Below, one piece after another: positions 17,882-27,042 of a stretch of DNA of 64,000 bases. The notes beneath the pieces are model-generated. The model searched no databases. It saw only the letters and a list, made by a program, of their open reading frames with translations, and had not been told where the DNA came from. Made by a program: the position numbers and the translations under genes. Origin of the DNA: CAIUSP01 sp964594365 (GTDB lineage Bacteria > Actinomycetota > Thermoleophilia > Solirubrobacterales > 70-9); NCBI GenBank assembly GCA_964594365.1, contig CAZQMB010000007.1, forward strand, positions 12,332-76,331, in the 5' to 3' direction. Numbering within the stretch: position 1 is the first letter of the stretch; every line of letters begins with the position of its first letter.

Positions 17882-17944
17882 GGACATCTGGATCTCCTCG
17901 GGGGCGGACCTTCGTCCGCTTCCGCCTCTACCGTCAAGAAAGAG

Positions 17945-18985
17945 ATGGCTGGAAAGACCCAAAAGGCAACGGTGAACGACGAAACCCTTTTCGATAGCGG
18001 CGAAACCGGCGAGGGCGGGACCGACGGGCGCGTCTCGCTCGGAGAGATGTCGGATGGCCAAGCAGTGGCCGGTGCGTTCGGTGTCAGAGAGTGCAAGGTC
18101 CTGCAGAAGAAGAACGGTGAGGACTACGTGAAGATGACCCTCGCCGACGCCTCGAGCAGCGTCACCGCCCTCTCATGGGATCGGGCGGCGGAGTTCGCTG
18201 CTGCTGCCAAACCAGGCTCCGTCGTCTTCGTCGAGGGCAAATTCTCGGTCCACCCGCAGTTCGGCCGGCAGATCAAGCTGAGCCAGGTCCGCGAGGCGGC
18301 TGAGGACGAGTGGACCCCGGAGGATCTGACCGCCGGCCCGCCGATGCCGGTCGACCGGATGGAGGCGGATCTTCGTGACTTGATCGGAACCGTCCAGAAC
18401 GACCAGCTCCGTGAACTGCTCGAGCGCTTCTTCGGAGCGGAGACCGAACGCTGGCAGAGATTCAGAGACGCCCCTGCCGCCAAGCACTACCACCAGGCCT
18501 ATCCGGGCGGGCTGTTGGAGCACTCACTGACCGTCGCACAGGGCGTCAGCGCAGCCTCGGCCTTGTTCCCGGGGATCAACCGGGACGTAGCAGTCACAGG
18601 AGCCCTGCTCCACGACTTCGGAAAGACCGAGGCCTACAACGACGATCCGTTTGCGATCGACTTCACCGACGCCGGCAGGCTGCTCGGAGAGATCCCCATC
18701 GGCTACTTCCGGGTGCGGACCGAGATGGAGTCGATCGACGGCTTCGATCCGGAACTCGCACAGGCCATCTCCCACATCATCCTCTCCCATCACGGTTCGC
18801 TCGAACACGGATCGCCCGTGGTTCCTTCCACGCGCGAGGCCGCTCTCGTCCACGCGATGGACAATCTCGGCGGCACCCTCGGCAGCTTCGACCGTCTGCA
18901 GCGTGAGCTCGCCGACGGCGAGAAGTGGTCACAGTTCGATCGGGGTCTGTCGGCCTCCGCCTACTTCGGTGAAGCCGGCGAGTAG
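17945..18985 (+). CDS. OB-fold plus HD-domain protein, YhaM-like 3'-5' exoribonuclease (paralogue 1)
   Basis: A 346-residue protein with an N-terminal OB fold (about 35-120) and a C-terminal HD domain. The HD motif is LLHDFGKTEAY near residue 220, preceded by GGLLEHSLTVA (near 185) and followed by SHHGSLEHGSP near 280. This is the architecture of YhaM, a 3'-5' exoribonuclease that can also degrade DNA. The extreme N-terminus is acidic and disordered. A second paralogue lies at 42.2 kb. ATG at 17945 with GAAAGAG upstream. Confidence 0.85.
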   Translation: MAGKTQKATVNDETLFDSGETGEGGTDGRVSLGEMSDGQAVAGAFGVRECKVLQKKNGEDYVKMTLADASSSVTALSWDRAAEFAAAAKPGSVVFVEGKFSVHPQFGRQIKLSQVREAAEDEWTPEDLTAGPPMPVDRMEADLRDLIGTVQNDQLRELLERFFGAETERWQRFRDAPAAKHYHQAYPGGLLEHSLTVAQGVSAASALFPGINRDVAVTGALLHDFGKTEAYNDDPFAIDFTDAGRLLGEIPIGYFRVRTEMESIDGFDPELAQAISHIILSHHGSLEHGSPVVPSTREAALVHAMDNLGGTLGSFDRLQRELADGEKWSQFDRGLSASAYFGEAGE

Positions 18986-19110
18986 GCCCCAGACCTCGCC
19001 CTCCCGAAGCGCGGAACCAACCCGGATAGCGCCTCTGCAGCCGCAAAATGCGCACTTTTGGCTGACCCGGGCGAGGTGCGAGGCCGCGCCTAGATAGGCT
19101 GCCCAGACTC

Positions 19111-21234
19111 TTGGCCAAGGACACGGAAAAACTCATCCGGCAGCTCTCGCTGATCTCGTTCCTGATGGCGCAGGGACGTCCGGCTTCGGCCCTGGAGATC
19201 AAGCGCGAGGTAGAGGGCTACAGCGACATGAACGAGGATGCGTTCGCGCGGCGCTTCTACGCCGACCGTGCGGAACTCGAGAGCCTCGGGATCACCCTCC
19301 ACGTGGAGCGTCCGGGAGAGAGTCTCCAGGGCTACGAATCGGAGCTCTATTCACTCCCGCCGGAGAACTACTACCTGCCGGCGATCGAGTTCTCGGACGA
19401 CGAACTCGCTGCGATGGCCACCGCTCTGCGCCTGCTCGAGGGCGAGTTCGCGTACGCGGAGCCACTGCGGCTGGCACTCCAGCAGGTCTCCTGGGGCAAG
19501 CCCTCTCCCCTGACCTCGCCCGAAGAGGCGAGCGTCGAGGTGCGCATCACCGCGAAGGCCGACGGCGCTGATGTCTCACAACGCCTCTCGAAGGTCGAGA
19601 CTGCGATCTCACGTCGCAAGACGATCGAGTTCACCTACTACACGATCGAGCGGGACAAGACCGAGAAACGAAAGGTGGATCCCTATCACCTGGTCTACCG
19701 AGGTGGGCAGTTCTATCTGATCGGGCACTCGCACGAGCGCGAAGCCGTGAGGGTCTTCCGGCTGTCGCGGATGCAGGGCAAGGTCTCCTATGCCTCCAAA
19801 GCGGAGCACGACTTCACGCCACCCGAAGACTTCGATCGCCGGGACTATGCGAGCCGAGCCGAGTGGCAGCTCGGTGAGATCACCGGCAGGGCGAAGATCT
19901 TCCTCAAGGATCGAATCGCATGGCTGGTCGAGCGGGACTTCGGCCAGTACGGCGAGATCCGGCGCGCCGTCAAAGGCGACTCTGCTCCCGGCCGTGGAGC
20001 GATCTTCGAGACCGACTACGCCTCGGCCAAACTGATCGTCGCCTGGGCTCTCCACTGGCGCCAGAATGCGCTCGTACTCGATCCTCCGGAGCTCGCCAGC
20101 GAGGCGAAGGATCGGCTCGCGTTGCTGATCGATCGTCATCAGGGGGATTTCAAGACCGCTCGGCGATCTCCGAAGAAGCGAAAGAGCGCTCAACGGGCAT
20201 CTCGGTCGGGCAGCCGCTCGGAATCGGCCATACGCCCGGAGAGGTTTGCCCGGCTGACCACGCTCGCCGGGATGCTGATCGACTCCTCGACCGACCTCGA
20301 GCCGCTCCAGACGGAAGAGGTCAAGACCCGACTGAACCTCACCGACGATGAACTCCGGGAAGACATCGACCTGCTCAATGTCGTCAACTTCGGTGGTGGC
20401 ACCTACGTGCTCTACGCGGAGATCGTCGAAGACACGATCGAGGTCGACTCCCAGCCGTACGGGGACAGCTTCGCCCGACCGGCTCGTCTGCTCCCGCTCG
20501 AAGCGAAGGCGTTGGTGGCGGCAATCGACCTCTTCGGGGATCACCTCCCCCAGAGCGGGCTCGTAACCGCTCGGAAGAAGGTCGTCGCTGCGCTCGGACA
20601 CGACCCGTCGGAAGAGGGTCTGGAAATCGCATCGTCAGGCGGGGACGACTCGGAATCCGCCCGCATCGTCAACGAGGCGATCGCTGGCAAGAAGGTCCTC
20701 GCGATCAACTACTACAAGGAGAACGAGGACGAGTTCACCAAGCGGGAGATAGAGCCCTACCGCCTCGCCAACGGCTCCGAGGGCTGGTACGTGGCGGCCT
20801 GGGACCGTAAGCGCAACGACGTGAGGCACTTCCGCCTGGACAGGATCAAGGAAGCCACACCGACCAAAGAGACCTTCGAGCCTCGCAAGGAACTCGAAGA
20901 GATCGCCGCGTTCGAAGGCTGGCTTGCGAGCGGAGAGGTACCTACAGCAGATATCGCCCGGATCTGGGTCTCGCCTGAACGCGCACGATGGACGCGCGAA
21001 GAGAGCACGGTCGTCGATGAACTATCCGACGGTTCGATCGTGGTCGAGGTTCCCTACGGGAGCATGGACTGGCTCCTGAGAGAGGTACTCAAGGGCGCGG
21101 GTGAGCTGGTGGTACTGGAGCCCGAAACAGCGCGCCAGGCGGTAGTCGAGCAACTGACCGACGATGCCCAGGCGGCCCCGGCGACCAAGAAGCGATCGAC
21201 GTCTGCCAGGAAGCCAGCCTCGAAGGCGGCCTGA
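19111..21234 (+). CDS. pafBC: Fused PafB-PafC transcriptional regulator (two HTH/WYL modules)
   Basis: A 707-residue protein with two tandem units, each a winged helix followed by a WYL domain. The first unit holds DPYHLVYRGGQFYLIGH near residue 190, the second EPYRLANGSEGWYVAAWD near residue 550. In mycobacteria PafB and PafC are separate and form a heterodimer that activates the LexA-independent DNA-damage response; here they are one chain. The C-terminus ends in a basic tail (KKRSTSARKPASKAA). TTG start at 19111; the N-terminal helix-turn-helix needs these residues. A TAGGCT box ends 10 nt upstream. Confidence 0.9.
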   Translation: MAKDTEKLIRQLSLISFLMAQGRPASALEIKREVEGYSDMNEDAFARRFYADRAELESLGITLHVERPGESLQGYESELYSLPPENYYLPAIEFSDDELAAMATALRLLEGEFAYAEPLRLALQQVSWGKPSPLTSPEEASVEVRITAKADGADVSQRLSKVETAISRRKTIEFTYYTIERDKTEKRKVDPYHLVYRGGQFYLIGHSHEREAVRVFRLSRMQGKVSYASKAEHDFTPPEDFDRRDYASRAEWQLGEITGRAKIFLKDRIAWLVERDFGQYGEIRRAVKGDSAPGRGAIFETDYASAKLIVAWALHWRQNALVLDPPELASEAKDRLALLIDRHQGDFKTARRSPKKRKSAQRASRSGSRSESAIRPERFARLTTLAGMLIDSSTDLEPLQTEEVKTRLNLTDDELREDIDLLNVVNFGGGTYVLYAEIVEDTIEVDSQPYGDSFARPARLLPLEAKALVAAIDLFGDHLPQSGLVTARKKVVAALGHDPSEEGLEIASSGGDDSESARIVNEAIAGKKVLAINYYKENEDEFTKREIEPYRLANGSEGWYVAAWDRKRNDVRHFRLDRIKEATPTKETFEPRKELEEIAAFEGWLASGEVPTADIARIWVSPERARWTREESTVVDELSDGSIVVEVPYGSMDWLLREVLKGAGELVVLEPETARQAVVEQLTDDAQAAPATKKRSTSARKPASKAA

Positions 21235-21262
21235 CCCCGCTTCCTGCAGAGGACCGTGTCCG

Positions 21263-21268
21263 TAGGCT
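21263..21268 (+). promoter_or_regulatory. -10 box TAGGCT, leaderless promoter
   Basis: TAGGCT ends 6 nt before ATG 21275 with no ribosome site, indicating a leaderless mRNA for the metallo-beta-lactamase gene. Confidence 0.55.
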
Positions 21269-21274
21269 CTGGAC

Positions 21275-22030
21275 ATGGTCCGTCCAACACTCGATCTGAC
21301 CACGATCACGGCTCCGAATCCCGGGCCGATGACTCTCACCGGAACCAATACCTATCTGGTCGGGCGAGGACCGACGCTGGTGATCGACCCCGGCCCCGCA
21401 GACGAAGCGCACGTGGAGGTCGTACTCGAGGCAATCGAGTCCCGGGGCGGACACGGTGGGATCGTCGTAACCCACCGACACGGCGACCACTCCGACGCGC
21501 TCGGGCTGATGCAGGAGACGGCCGTGACCCTCACCGACTCCGAGGAGGTCGGAGGACTGAAGGCGGTTGCGACACCAGGCCACGCTGTCGACCACTTCTG
21601 CCTGATCCTCGAACCCGAGCACCCCGCTCATCGCGAGGAGTCGGTCGGACGGGTCGTGTTCGTCGGAGACCTCCTCCTCGGCACGGGCTCGGGACTGGTA
21701 CCCCCGAGAGCCGAAGGTGGCTCCCTGGCCGACTATCTGGATTCGCTGCGAAGGGTGCGGGCTCTAGAACCGGATCTGCTCTACCCCGGGCACGGTCCGG
21801 TGATCGAGGACCCGTCAGGGGTCATCGACGCGTACCTGCAGCATCGCCTCGACCGCGAGGGGCGACTGATCGAGGCGTTGGACGCAGGGGAACGTTCGCG
21901 GGAGAGGCTGCTGGATCTGGTCTGGGACGACGTGCCTGCGGAGCTCCGCCCCGCCGCTGCGCTCGCGATGCAGGCGCATCTGGAGAAACTGATCGACGAC
22001 GGTGTAGCCGGGGCAGGTTCGGTCGGCTAG
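21275..22030 (+). CDS. Metallo-beta-lactamase-fold hydrolase (LACTB2/glyoxalase II-like)
   Basis: A 251-residue MBL protein. The metal ligands are THRHGDHSD near residue 66, TPGHAVDHF near 107, FVGDLLLG near 129 and YPGHGP near 169. The C-terminal part forms a winged-helix-like domain as in LACTB2, an endoribonuclease; glyoxalase-type thioester hydrolysis is the alternative. It converges on the methyltransferase gene and the two stops share CTAG. Confidence 0.85.
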   Translation: MVRPTLDLTTITAPNPGPMTLTGTNTYLVGRGPTLVIDPGPADEAHVEVVLEAIESRGGHGGIVVTHRHGDHSDALGLMQETAVTLTDSEEVGGLKAVATPGHAVDHFCLILEPEHPAHREESVGRVVFVGDLLLGTGSGLVPPRAEGGSLADYLDSLRRVRALEPDLLYPGHGPVIEDPSGVIDAYLQHRLDREGRLIEALDAGERSRERLLDLVWDDVPAELRPAAALAMQAHLEKLIDDGVAGAGSVG

Positions 22031-22887
22031 AGAGCACGACGCCAATAGGCGCTGGAATGATCGATGTCCTCCAGCGGTTCATCGATGCGACGAGCGGAAC
22101 GAAACTCGTCGACCGCCTCTCTGCAGGCGTCGATTATGTAGTCGTCGATGATCACGTACCCGCCTGGTGAGACCTTGTCGTAGAGGTTCTCGAGGATGTC
22201 GACGGTCGAGGAGTACATGTCGCCATCTGCTCTGAGGATCGCCAAACGACCTACCGGAGCGTCGGGAAGCGTGTCCGAGAACCAGCCTTCGAGGAACTCC
22301 ACTCGATCGCTCAACAGGCCGTACTTGCTGAAGTTCCATTTCACCTCGTCGAGCGAAACAGCGAGTTCCTGGTACCGGTGCCACCCCTCCCGCGCTTCGG
22401 CATCGGGGCCGTCAGGCGCAGGCTCCGGAAGCCCGCGAAACGAATCGGCCAGCCAGACCTTCCGGTTGAACTCTCCGTAGACATCGAGCACTCCTCGGGC
22501 GAAGATCGACGCGCCACCGCGCCACACCCCGCACTCGATGAAATCTCCCGGGACCCCTTCCTCCACCACCGACCTGAGGCACATCTCGAGATTGTCGAGG
22601 CGCTTGCGGCCGATCATCGTCTCGGCCTCCGGTGGCCAGTCCATACCGTTGTCCCTGAGACTGGGATCCTTCTCCGATCTGGCTCGGACGAGGTCCAAGC
22701 CTGCCCACTGGAATAGAATCCTGAGAGCTCGCTGCAGACGCCTCACGAAATGGCTGCTTCCGGTGTTTCCCTCTCCGATCGGCTGCATCGACTCAGGGAA
22801 CCCCGCGCGACGGACCAGCCGCTTCAGGAGATCGATGTACCCGTCGCGAAAGGCAGCGTCGGGAACTGGGTGATCCGGGGCAGCCAT
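22027..22887 (-). CDS. TylF/MycF-family O-methyltransferase
   Basis: A 286-residue protein of the macrocin-O-methyltransferase family. DFIECGVWRGGASIFARG near residue 115 binds SAM, and DGDMYSSTVDILENLY with GGYVIIDDY near 220-245 carry the metal-binding acidic residues. Characterised members methylate sugar hydroxyls. The rhamnose operon starts 580 bp away, so a methylated sugar substrate is possible; that is inference. Start ATG 22887 follows a TATGCT box by 8 nt. Confidence 0.85.
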   Translation of the reverse strand: MAAPDHPVPDAAFRDGYIDLLKRLVRRAGFPESMQPIGEGNTGSSHFVRRLQRALRILFQWAGLDLVRARSEKDPSLRDNGMDWPPEAETMIGRKRLDNLEMCLRSVVEEGVPGDFIECGVWRGGASIFARGVLDVYGEFNRKVWLADSFRGLPEPAPDGPDAEAREGWHRYQELAVSLDEVKWNFSKYGLLSDRVEFLEGWFSDTLPDAPVGRLAILRADGDMYSSTVDILENLYDKVSPGGYVIIDDYIIDACREAVDEFRSARRIDEPLEDIDHSSAYWRRAL

Positions 22888-22895
22888 CGCGGAGG

Positions 22896-22901
22896 AGCAT
22901 A
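22896..22901 (-). promoter_or_regulatory. -10 box TATGCT, near-leaderless promoter of methyltransferase
   Basis: Read on the minus strand, TATGCT ends 8 nt before ATG 22887. Confidence 0.5.
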
Positions 22902-22936
22902 GATGCTTGCCTTGGGCCTATTCTCACGCAAGACCG

Positions 22937-23404
22937 ATGAGCCGTCGCGACCAGATAGTGATGACCGAGGCGGAGCAGCTCGATTTCCTCGGGCAGGAGC
23001 GGATCGTCAACGTCGCCACCTTCGGTCCCCGAGGTTGGCCCCATCTGATGCCGCTCTGGTACGTCGTTCGGGATGGAGAGATCTGGGTGTGGACCTATGG
23101 AAAGTCCCAGAAGGTCAAGAACCTCGAGCGCGACGATCGCGCGACCCTGCTGATCGAGTCCGGCGACGAGTACCAGGAGCTGCGGGGAGTGCAGATCGAA
23201 GCGAAAGCGGAGCTGATCACCGAGTTCGACACGGTCTTCGAGTTCGCCAAGGATCTCACGATCAGATACGCCGAGGGGATCGAATCGATCGAGGGAGATG
23301 CCGCCGAGGCCCTGAAGGCTCAAGCGTCGAAGAGGGTCGTGATCCGCTTCCATCCGGTGCGCACCGCCAGTTGGGACCACCGCAAGCTCGGCGGCACCTA
23401 CTAG
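22937..23404 (+). CDS. PNPOx-like flavin/F420-binding split-barrel protein
   Basis: A 155-residue split beta-barrel protein (MTEAEQLDFLGQERIVNVATFGPRGWPHLMPLWYV split around residues 9-43). Such proteins bind FMN or the actinobacterial cofactor F420 and reduce small molecules. The C-terminal HPVRTASWDHRKLGGTY is typical of this branch. The cofactor cannot be decided by eye. ATG 22937 is preferred over TTG 22907. It is divergent from the methyltransferase. Confidence 0.82.
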   Translation: MSRRDQIVMTEAEQLDFLGQERIVNVATFGPRGWPHLMPLWYVVRDGEIWVWTYGKSQKVKNLERDDRATLLIESGDEYQELRGVQIEAKAELITEFDTVFEFAKDLTIRYAEGIESIEGDAAEALKAQASKRVVIRFHPVRTASWDHRKLGGTY

Positions 23405-23451
23405 CGCCGGGCATACGCAATTTCGCTGGCCTCACGCCCGCGGCGCGGCAG

Positions 23452-23457
23452 TAGCCT
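23452..23457 (+). promoter_or_regulatory. -10 box TAGCCT, promoter of the rml operon
   Basis: TAGCCT ends 8 nt before ATG 23466 (5 nt before an in-frame TTG at 23463). No ribosome site is visible, so the operon is probably leaderless. Confidence 0.5.
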
Positions 23458-23465
23458 GAACATTG

Positions 23466-24542
23466 ATGAGCGCAGATCTGAAAGGGCTGATCCTCTCGGG
23501 TGGTGCCGGCACACGGCTGCGGCCGATCACGCACACGTCCGCCAAACAACTCGTCCCGGTGGCCAACAAGCCCGTCCTCTTCTACGGAATCGAGGCTCTG
23601 GTCGAGGCCGGCATCACCGAGATCGGGATCATCATCGCTCCCGCGACCGGCGACGAGATCCGCCAAGCAGCAGGAGATGGCAGCGACTTTGGCGCCAGGA
23701 TCACATACATCGAGCAGTCCGAGCCGCTCGGTCTGGCACACGCGATGTTGACAGCGGCTGAATTCCTCGGCGACAGCCCCTTCGTGATGTACCTCGGCGA
23801 CAACCTCTTGCGAGACGGAATCGTCGATCTGGTCGAGGCCTTCCGCAATCAGGAGCCCGACGCCCTGATCCTCCTCACGCCGGTCGACGATCCCTCTTCT
23901 TACGGGGTCGCCGAACTCGATGGCGAGCGAGTGGTACGACTGATCGAGAAGCCAGAGGATCCTCCGAGCGATCTCGCTCTCGTCGGCGTCTACATGTTCG
24001 CGCCGTCGATCCACCAGGCCGCCCGGGAGATCGAGCCATCACCGAGGGGAGAATTGGAGATCACCGACGCGATCCAGAAGTTGATAGACGACGGTTCCAC
24101 AGTCAGCGCGCATCGCGTCAAGGGGTGGTGGAAGGACACAGGGCGGCTGGAGGACATGCTCGAGGCCAATCGCCTGGTACTCGAAGATCTCGAATCCAGT
24201 ATCGATGGCGAACTGATCGACTCCGAGGTCGATGGGCGCGTGGTCATCGCGCCAGGAGCGAGACTGGAGAGGACCGTGGTCAGGGGACCCGCTGTGATCG
24301 ACGCCGATGCGGATCTCAGAGACGCCTACATCGGCCCCTACACCTCGATAGGTCGCGGGGTTCGGGTGACCAACTCAGAGATCGAACACTCGATCGTCCT
24401 CGCGAACTCCAGCATCTCGGATCTCGGCTCACGGATGGAGAGGAGCCTGCTCGGGCGTGACGTGACCATCGTGGGAGGAGCAGACCGGCCACGGGCGCTG
24501 CAGTTCCTGGTCGGCGATCACGCCGAGATCACGATGCCATGA
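23466..24542 (+). CDS. rmlA: Glucose-1-phosphate thymidylyltransferase, long form with left-handed beta-helix
   Basis: A 358-residue nucleotidyltransferase making dTDP-glucose. LILSGGAGTRLRPIT is at residues 8-22 and YLGDNLL near 105. Unlike the 290-residue RmlA of rhamnose pathways in proteobacteria, it has a C-terminal hexapeptide/beta-helix extension (about 245-358), the RmlA-long type common in actinobacteria and archaea. It is the first gene of rmlADBC and supplies RmlB. Confidence 0.92.
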   Translation: MSADLKGLILSGGAGTRLRPITHTSAKQLVPVANKPVLFYGIEALVEAGITEIGIIIAPATGDEIRQAAGDGSDFGARITYIEQSEPLGLAHAMLTAAEFLGDSPFVMYLGDNLLRDGIVDLVEAFRNQEPDALILLTPVDDPSSYGVAELDGERVVRLIEKPEDPPSDLALVGVYMFAPSIHQAAREIEPSPRGELEITDAIQKLIDDGSTVSAHRVKGWWKDTGRLEDMLEANRLVLEDLESSIDGELIDSEVDGRVVIAPGARLERTVVRGPAVIDADADLRDAYIGPYTSIGRGVRVTNSEIEHSIVLANSSISDLGSRMERSLLGRDVTIVGGADRPRALQFLVGDHAEITMP

Positions 24543-24552
24543 CCCTCCCCGC

Positions 24553-25419
24553 ATGAAGATCCTGGTCACCGGAGCGAACGGGATGCTCGGAGGCGATCTC
24601 ACCGTGGTTGCGCGGGGGCTCGGGCACGAGGTGGTTGCAGTTTCTCGCAACGACCTCGACCTGACCGACCAGTCGGCCGTCGAGGCGCTGGTGAGGGAAG
24701 AAGAGCCCGCGACCGTGATCAACTGCGCTGCCTGGACGGACGTCGACGGTGCCGAAGCCCACGAGGAGGAGGCGACCGAAATCAACGCCTCAGGGGCTGG
24801 GCATATCGCCGCCGCGGCTGCGGCGATCGGCGCGAGTGTCTGTCAGATCTCCACTGATTACGTCTTCGACGGAACCAAGGAGACCCCATATGTCGAATCC
24901 GACCCGACCTCACCGATCCAGGCCTACGGCCGGTCGAAACTGGCCGGAGAGGAGGCTGTGCGGTCGGCCAATCCCGACCACTTCATCGTCAGGACCTCTT
25001 GGTTGTTCGGAATCGCAAACGAGAGGCCGAACTTCGTGGAAACGATGCTCGAGCTCGGATCGACCGGCGAGCCGGTGACCGTGGTGCACGACCAGATCGG
25101 CAGCCCGACCTATACGGGTCATCTCGCCGAAGGCCTGACGCAATTGATCAACAGCGACTCCTACGGCATCCATCACATGTCCGGTTCCGGACAGTGCTCC
25201 TGGTACGGATTCGCAGAAGAGATCTTCAAACAGGCGCAGGTGGAGGTGGACCTGATTCCCACCGATACGGCCGCTTTCCCGCGCCCTGCTGCACGCCCCG
25301 CGAACTCGGTTCTGGTCAGCGAGTGGGAAACTCCGATCATGCTCCCCAGATGGCAGACCGGCCTGACCGAGTATCTCCAGCGCCGACGCGCTGCGGATGC
25401 AGGCGAGGTGACGGCATGA
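24553..25419 (+). CDS. rmlD: dTDP-4-dehydrorhamnose reductase
   Basis: A 288-residue Rossmann-fold reductase. The cofactor motif GANGMLGGDL is near residue 8, the catalytic Y-x3-K is YGRSK near 123, and STDYVFDG near 96 is a family hallmark. It performs the last step of dTDP-L-rhamnose synthesis. It starts 10 nt after rmlA. Its stop overlaps the rmlB start (ATGA). Confidence 0.94.
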   Translation: MKILVTGANGMLGGDLTVVARGLGHEVVAVSRNDLDLTDQSAVEALVREEEPATVINCAAWTDVDGAEAHEEEATEINASGAGHIAAAAAAIGASVCQISTDYVFDGTKETPYVESDPTSPIQAYGRSKLAGEEAVRSANPDHFIVRTSWLFGIANERPNFVETMLELGSTGEPVTVVHDQIGSPTYTGHLAEGLTQLINSDSYGIHHMSGSGQCSWYGFAEEIFKQAQVEVDLIPTDTAAFPRPAARPANSVLVSEWETPIMLPRWQTGLTEYLQRRRAADAGEVTA

Positions 25420-26432
25420 AGTTGCTCGTCACAGGCGGCGCAGGCTTCATCGGCTCGAACTTCGTCGAGCGACGGCTCAGAGTCCATCCGGAGGATCGCG
25501 TCGTCGTCCTCGACAAGCTGACCTACGCGGGAAGACGGGAGAATCTCGAGGGCGCGACCTCCGAAAGACTCGAGTTCATCGAAGGGGACATCCGGAATCG
25601 AGCCGCGGTTTCATCGGCGATCACGGGGTGCGACGCGGTAGTCAACTTCGCGGCGGAGAGCCATGTCGATCGCTCCATAGAGACGCCGGGTGAGTTCATA
25701 GAAACCGATGTATTCGGCACCTATGTGCTGCTCGATGCCGCCCGCGAAGCCGGCATCCGGCATCTGCAGATCTCGACCGACGAGGTCTACGGTGACTTCT
25801 CCGGCACAGACGAGTCGGCCACCGAGTCCTCACCACTCGACCCCTCCTCCCCGTACTCGGCCTCGAAGGCCGGAGGGGACCTGCTCGTCGGTGCGTTCGT
25901 CCGCACCTACGGCTCGGATGCGTTGATAGTGCGCGCATCCAACAACTACGGTGCGCGCCAGCATCCCGAGAAACTGATCCCCCTCTGCATCCTGAACGCA
26001 CTCGCCGGCGACCAGCTCCCGGTCTACGGTGATGGAAAGCAGGTCCGCAACTGGCTGAACGTCCAGGACTTCTGCTCAGCGATAGACGTCGTACTCGAAT
26101 TCGGCGCAGCTGGCGAGGCCTACAACGTCGGAGGACCCGACGAACTCGAGAACATCGAGGTCGTCAGGAAGATCATCGAGCTGGCAGGCGGCGATGATTC
26201 CCGAATCGACTTCATCGAGGACCGTCCTGGTCACGACCTTCGCTACTCGCTGTCCTCGGCTCGGCTCGAGGCGCTCGGCTGGAAGGCGGAGGTCGGCTTC
26301 GACCAAGGGATCGAGGACACCTTTGCCTGGTACCGGGACAACCCGCAGTGGTGGGAGCCGATCCGGTCGGGTGAGTATCGCGACTACTACCTGAGCCATT
26401 ACGGCCAAGAGTTGGGTTCAGGCTCGGACTGA
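25416..26432 (+). CDS. rmlB: dTDP-glucose 4,6-dehydratase
   Basis: A 338-residue extended SDR. GGAGFIGSNF is at residues 7-16, STDEVYG near 120, the catalytic YSASK near 148 and NNYGARQHPEKLIP near 178. It converts dTDP-glucose to the 4-keto-6-deoxy intermediate. ATG 25416 overlaps rmlD by 4 nt; the longer open frame upstream is a shadow of rmlD. Its stop overlaps the rmlC start (TGATG). Confidence 0.95.
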   Translation: MKLLVTGGAGFIGSNFVERRLRVHPEDRVVVLDKLTYAGRRENLEGATSERLEFIEGDIRNRAAVSSAITGCDAVVNFAAESHVDRSIETPGEFIETDVFGTYVLLDAAREAGIRHLQISTDEVYGDFSGTDESATESSPLDPSSPYSASKAGGDLLVGAFVRTYGSDALIVRASNNYGARQHPEKLIPLCILNALAGDQLPVYGDGKQVRNWLNVQDFCSAIDVVLEFGAAGEAYNVGGPDELENIEVVRKIIELAGGDDSRIDFIEDRPGHDLRYSLSSARLEALGWKAEVGFDQGIEDTFAWYRDNPQWWEPIRSGEYRDYYLSHYGQELGSGSD

Positions 26433-26983
26433 TGAGCTTCGAGCGACTCGACACCGAGCTGGAGGGACTGATCCTCTTCGAGGTGTCGGCCAACGAGGAC
26501 CCACGGGGCTTCCTCAGCGAGAGCTGGCGGAGCGACATGATGGATGAGCTCGGCATCGAATACGAATTCGTCCAGGAGAACCACTCACGGTCGATCAAGG
26601 GAACGCTCAGAGGTATCCACTTCCAGACCGCACCGGGGCAGGCGAAGCTGGTCCGCTGTGCCCGTGGAACGATCCTCGATGTCGCGGTGGACCTGAGGAG
26701 GGAGTCACCCACCTTCGGGCGCTGGGAAGGGTTCGAATTGAGCGACGTCAACAGGCGTCAACTGCTGGTCCCGATCGGCTTCGGTCACGCCTTCTGCGTT
26801 CTCAGCGACGAAGCCGATGTGATCTACAAGCTCTCCAGCTACTACGACGCCACCACCGAGAGCGGCATCGCGTGGAACGACCCCGATGTGAACGTCGACT
26901 GGCCAGCCATGTCACGCTTGGTCTCGGAGAGGGACGAGAGTGCTCCCAAACTCTCAGAGATCGCCGATGACCTCCCCTGGTAG
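26432..26983 (+). CDS. rmlC: dTDP-4-dehydrorhamnose 3,5-epimerase
   Basis: A 183-residue cupin. The family motif LRGIHFQ near residue 60 carries the catalytic histidine, and PIGFGHAFCVLS near 110 and YYDATTESGIAWNDP near 132 are typical. It epimerises the 4-keto intermediate at C3 and C5. Last gene of the rml operon, overlapping rmlB by one base. Confidence 0.95.
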   Translation: MSFERLDTELEGLILFEVSANEDPRGFLSESWRSDMMDELGIEYEFVQENHSRSIKGTLRGIHFQTAPGQAKLVRCARGTILDVAVDLRRESPTFGRWEGFELSDVNRRQLLVPIGFGHAFCVLSDEADVIYKLSSYYDATTESGIAWNDPDVNVDWPAMSRLVSERDESAPKLSEIADDLPW

Positions 26984-27024
26984 CCACCCGAGAGCATCAC
27001 CTTCCAACACGCGCACGCCAGAGG

Positions 27025-27037
27025 CTGGATAATCCAG
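27025..27037. promoter_or_regulatory. Palindrome CTGGAT-A-ATCCAG upstream of crp-like gene
   Basis: A perfect 6-bp inverted repeat around one base. It contains GATAAT, a good -10 element ending 9 nt before ATG 27043. Overlap of palindrome and -10 suggests an operator, possibly autoregulatory. It does not match the E. coli CRP site. Confidence 0.4.
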
Positions 27038-27042
27038 AAGGG

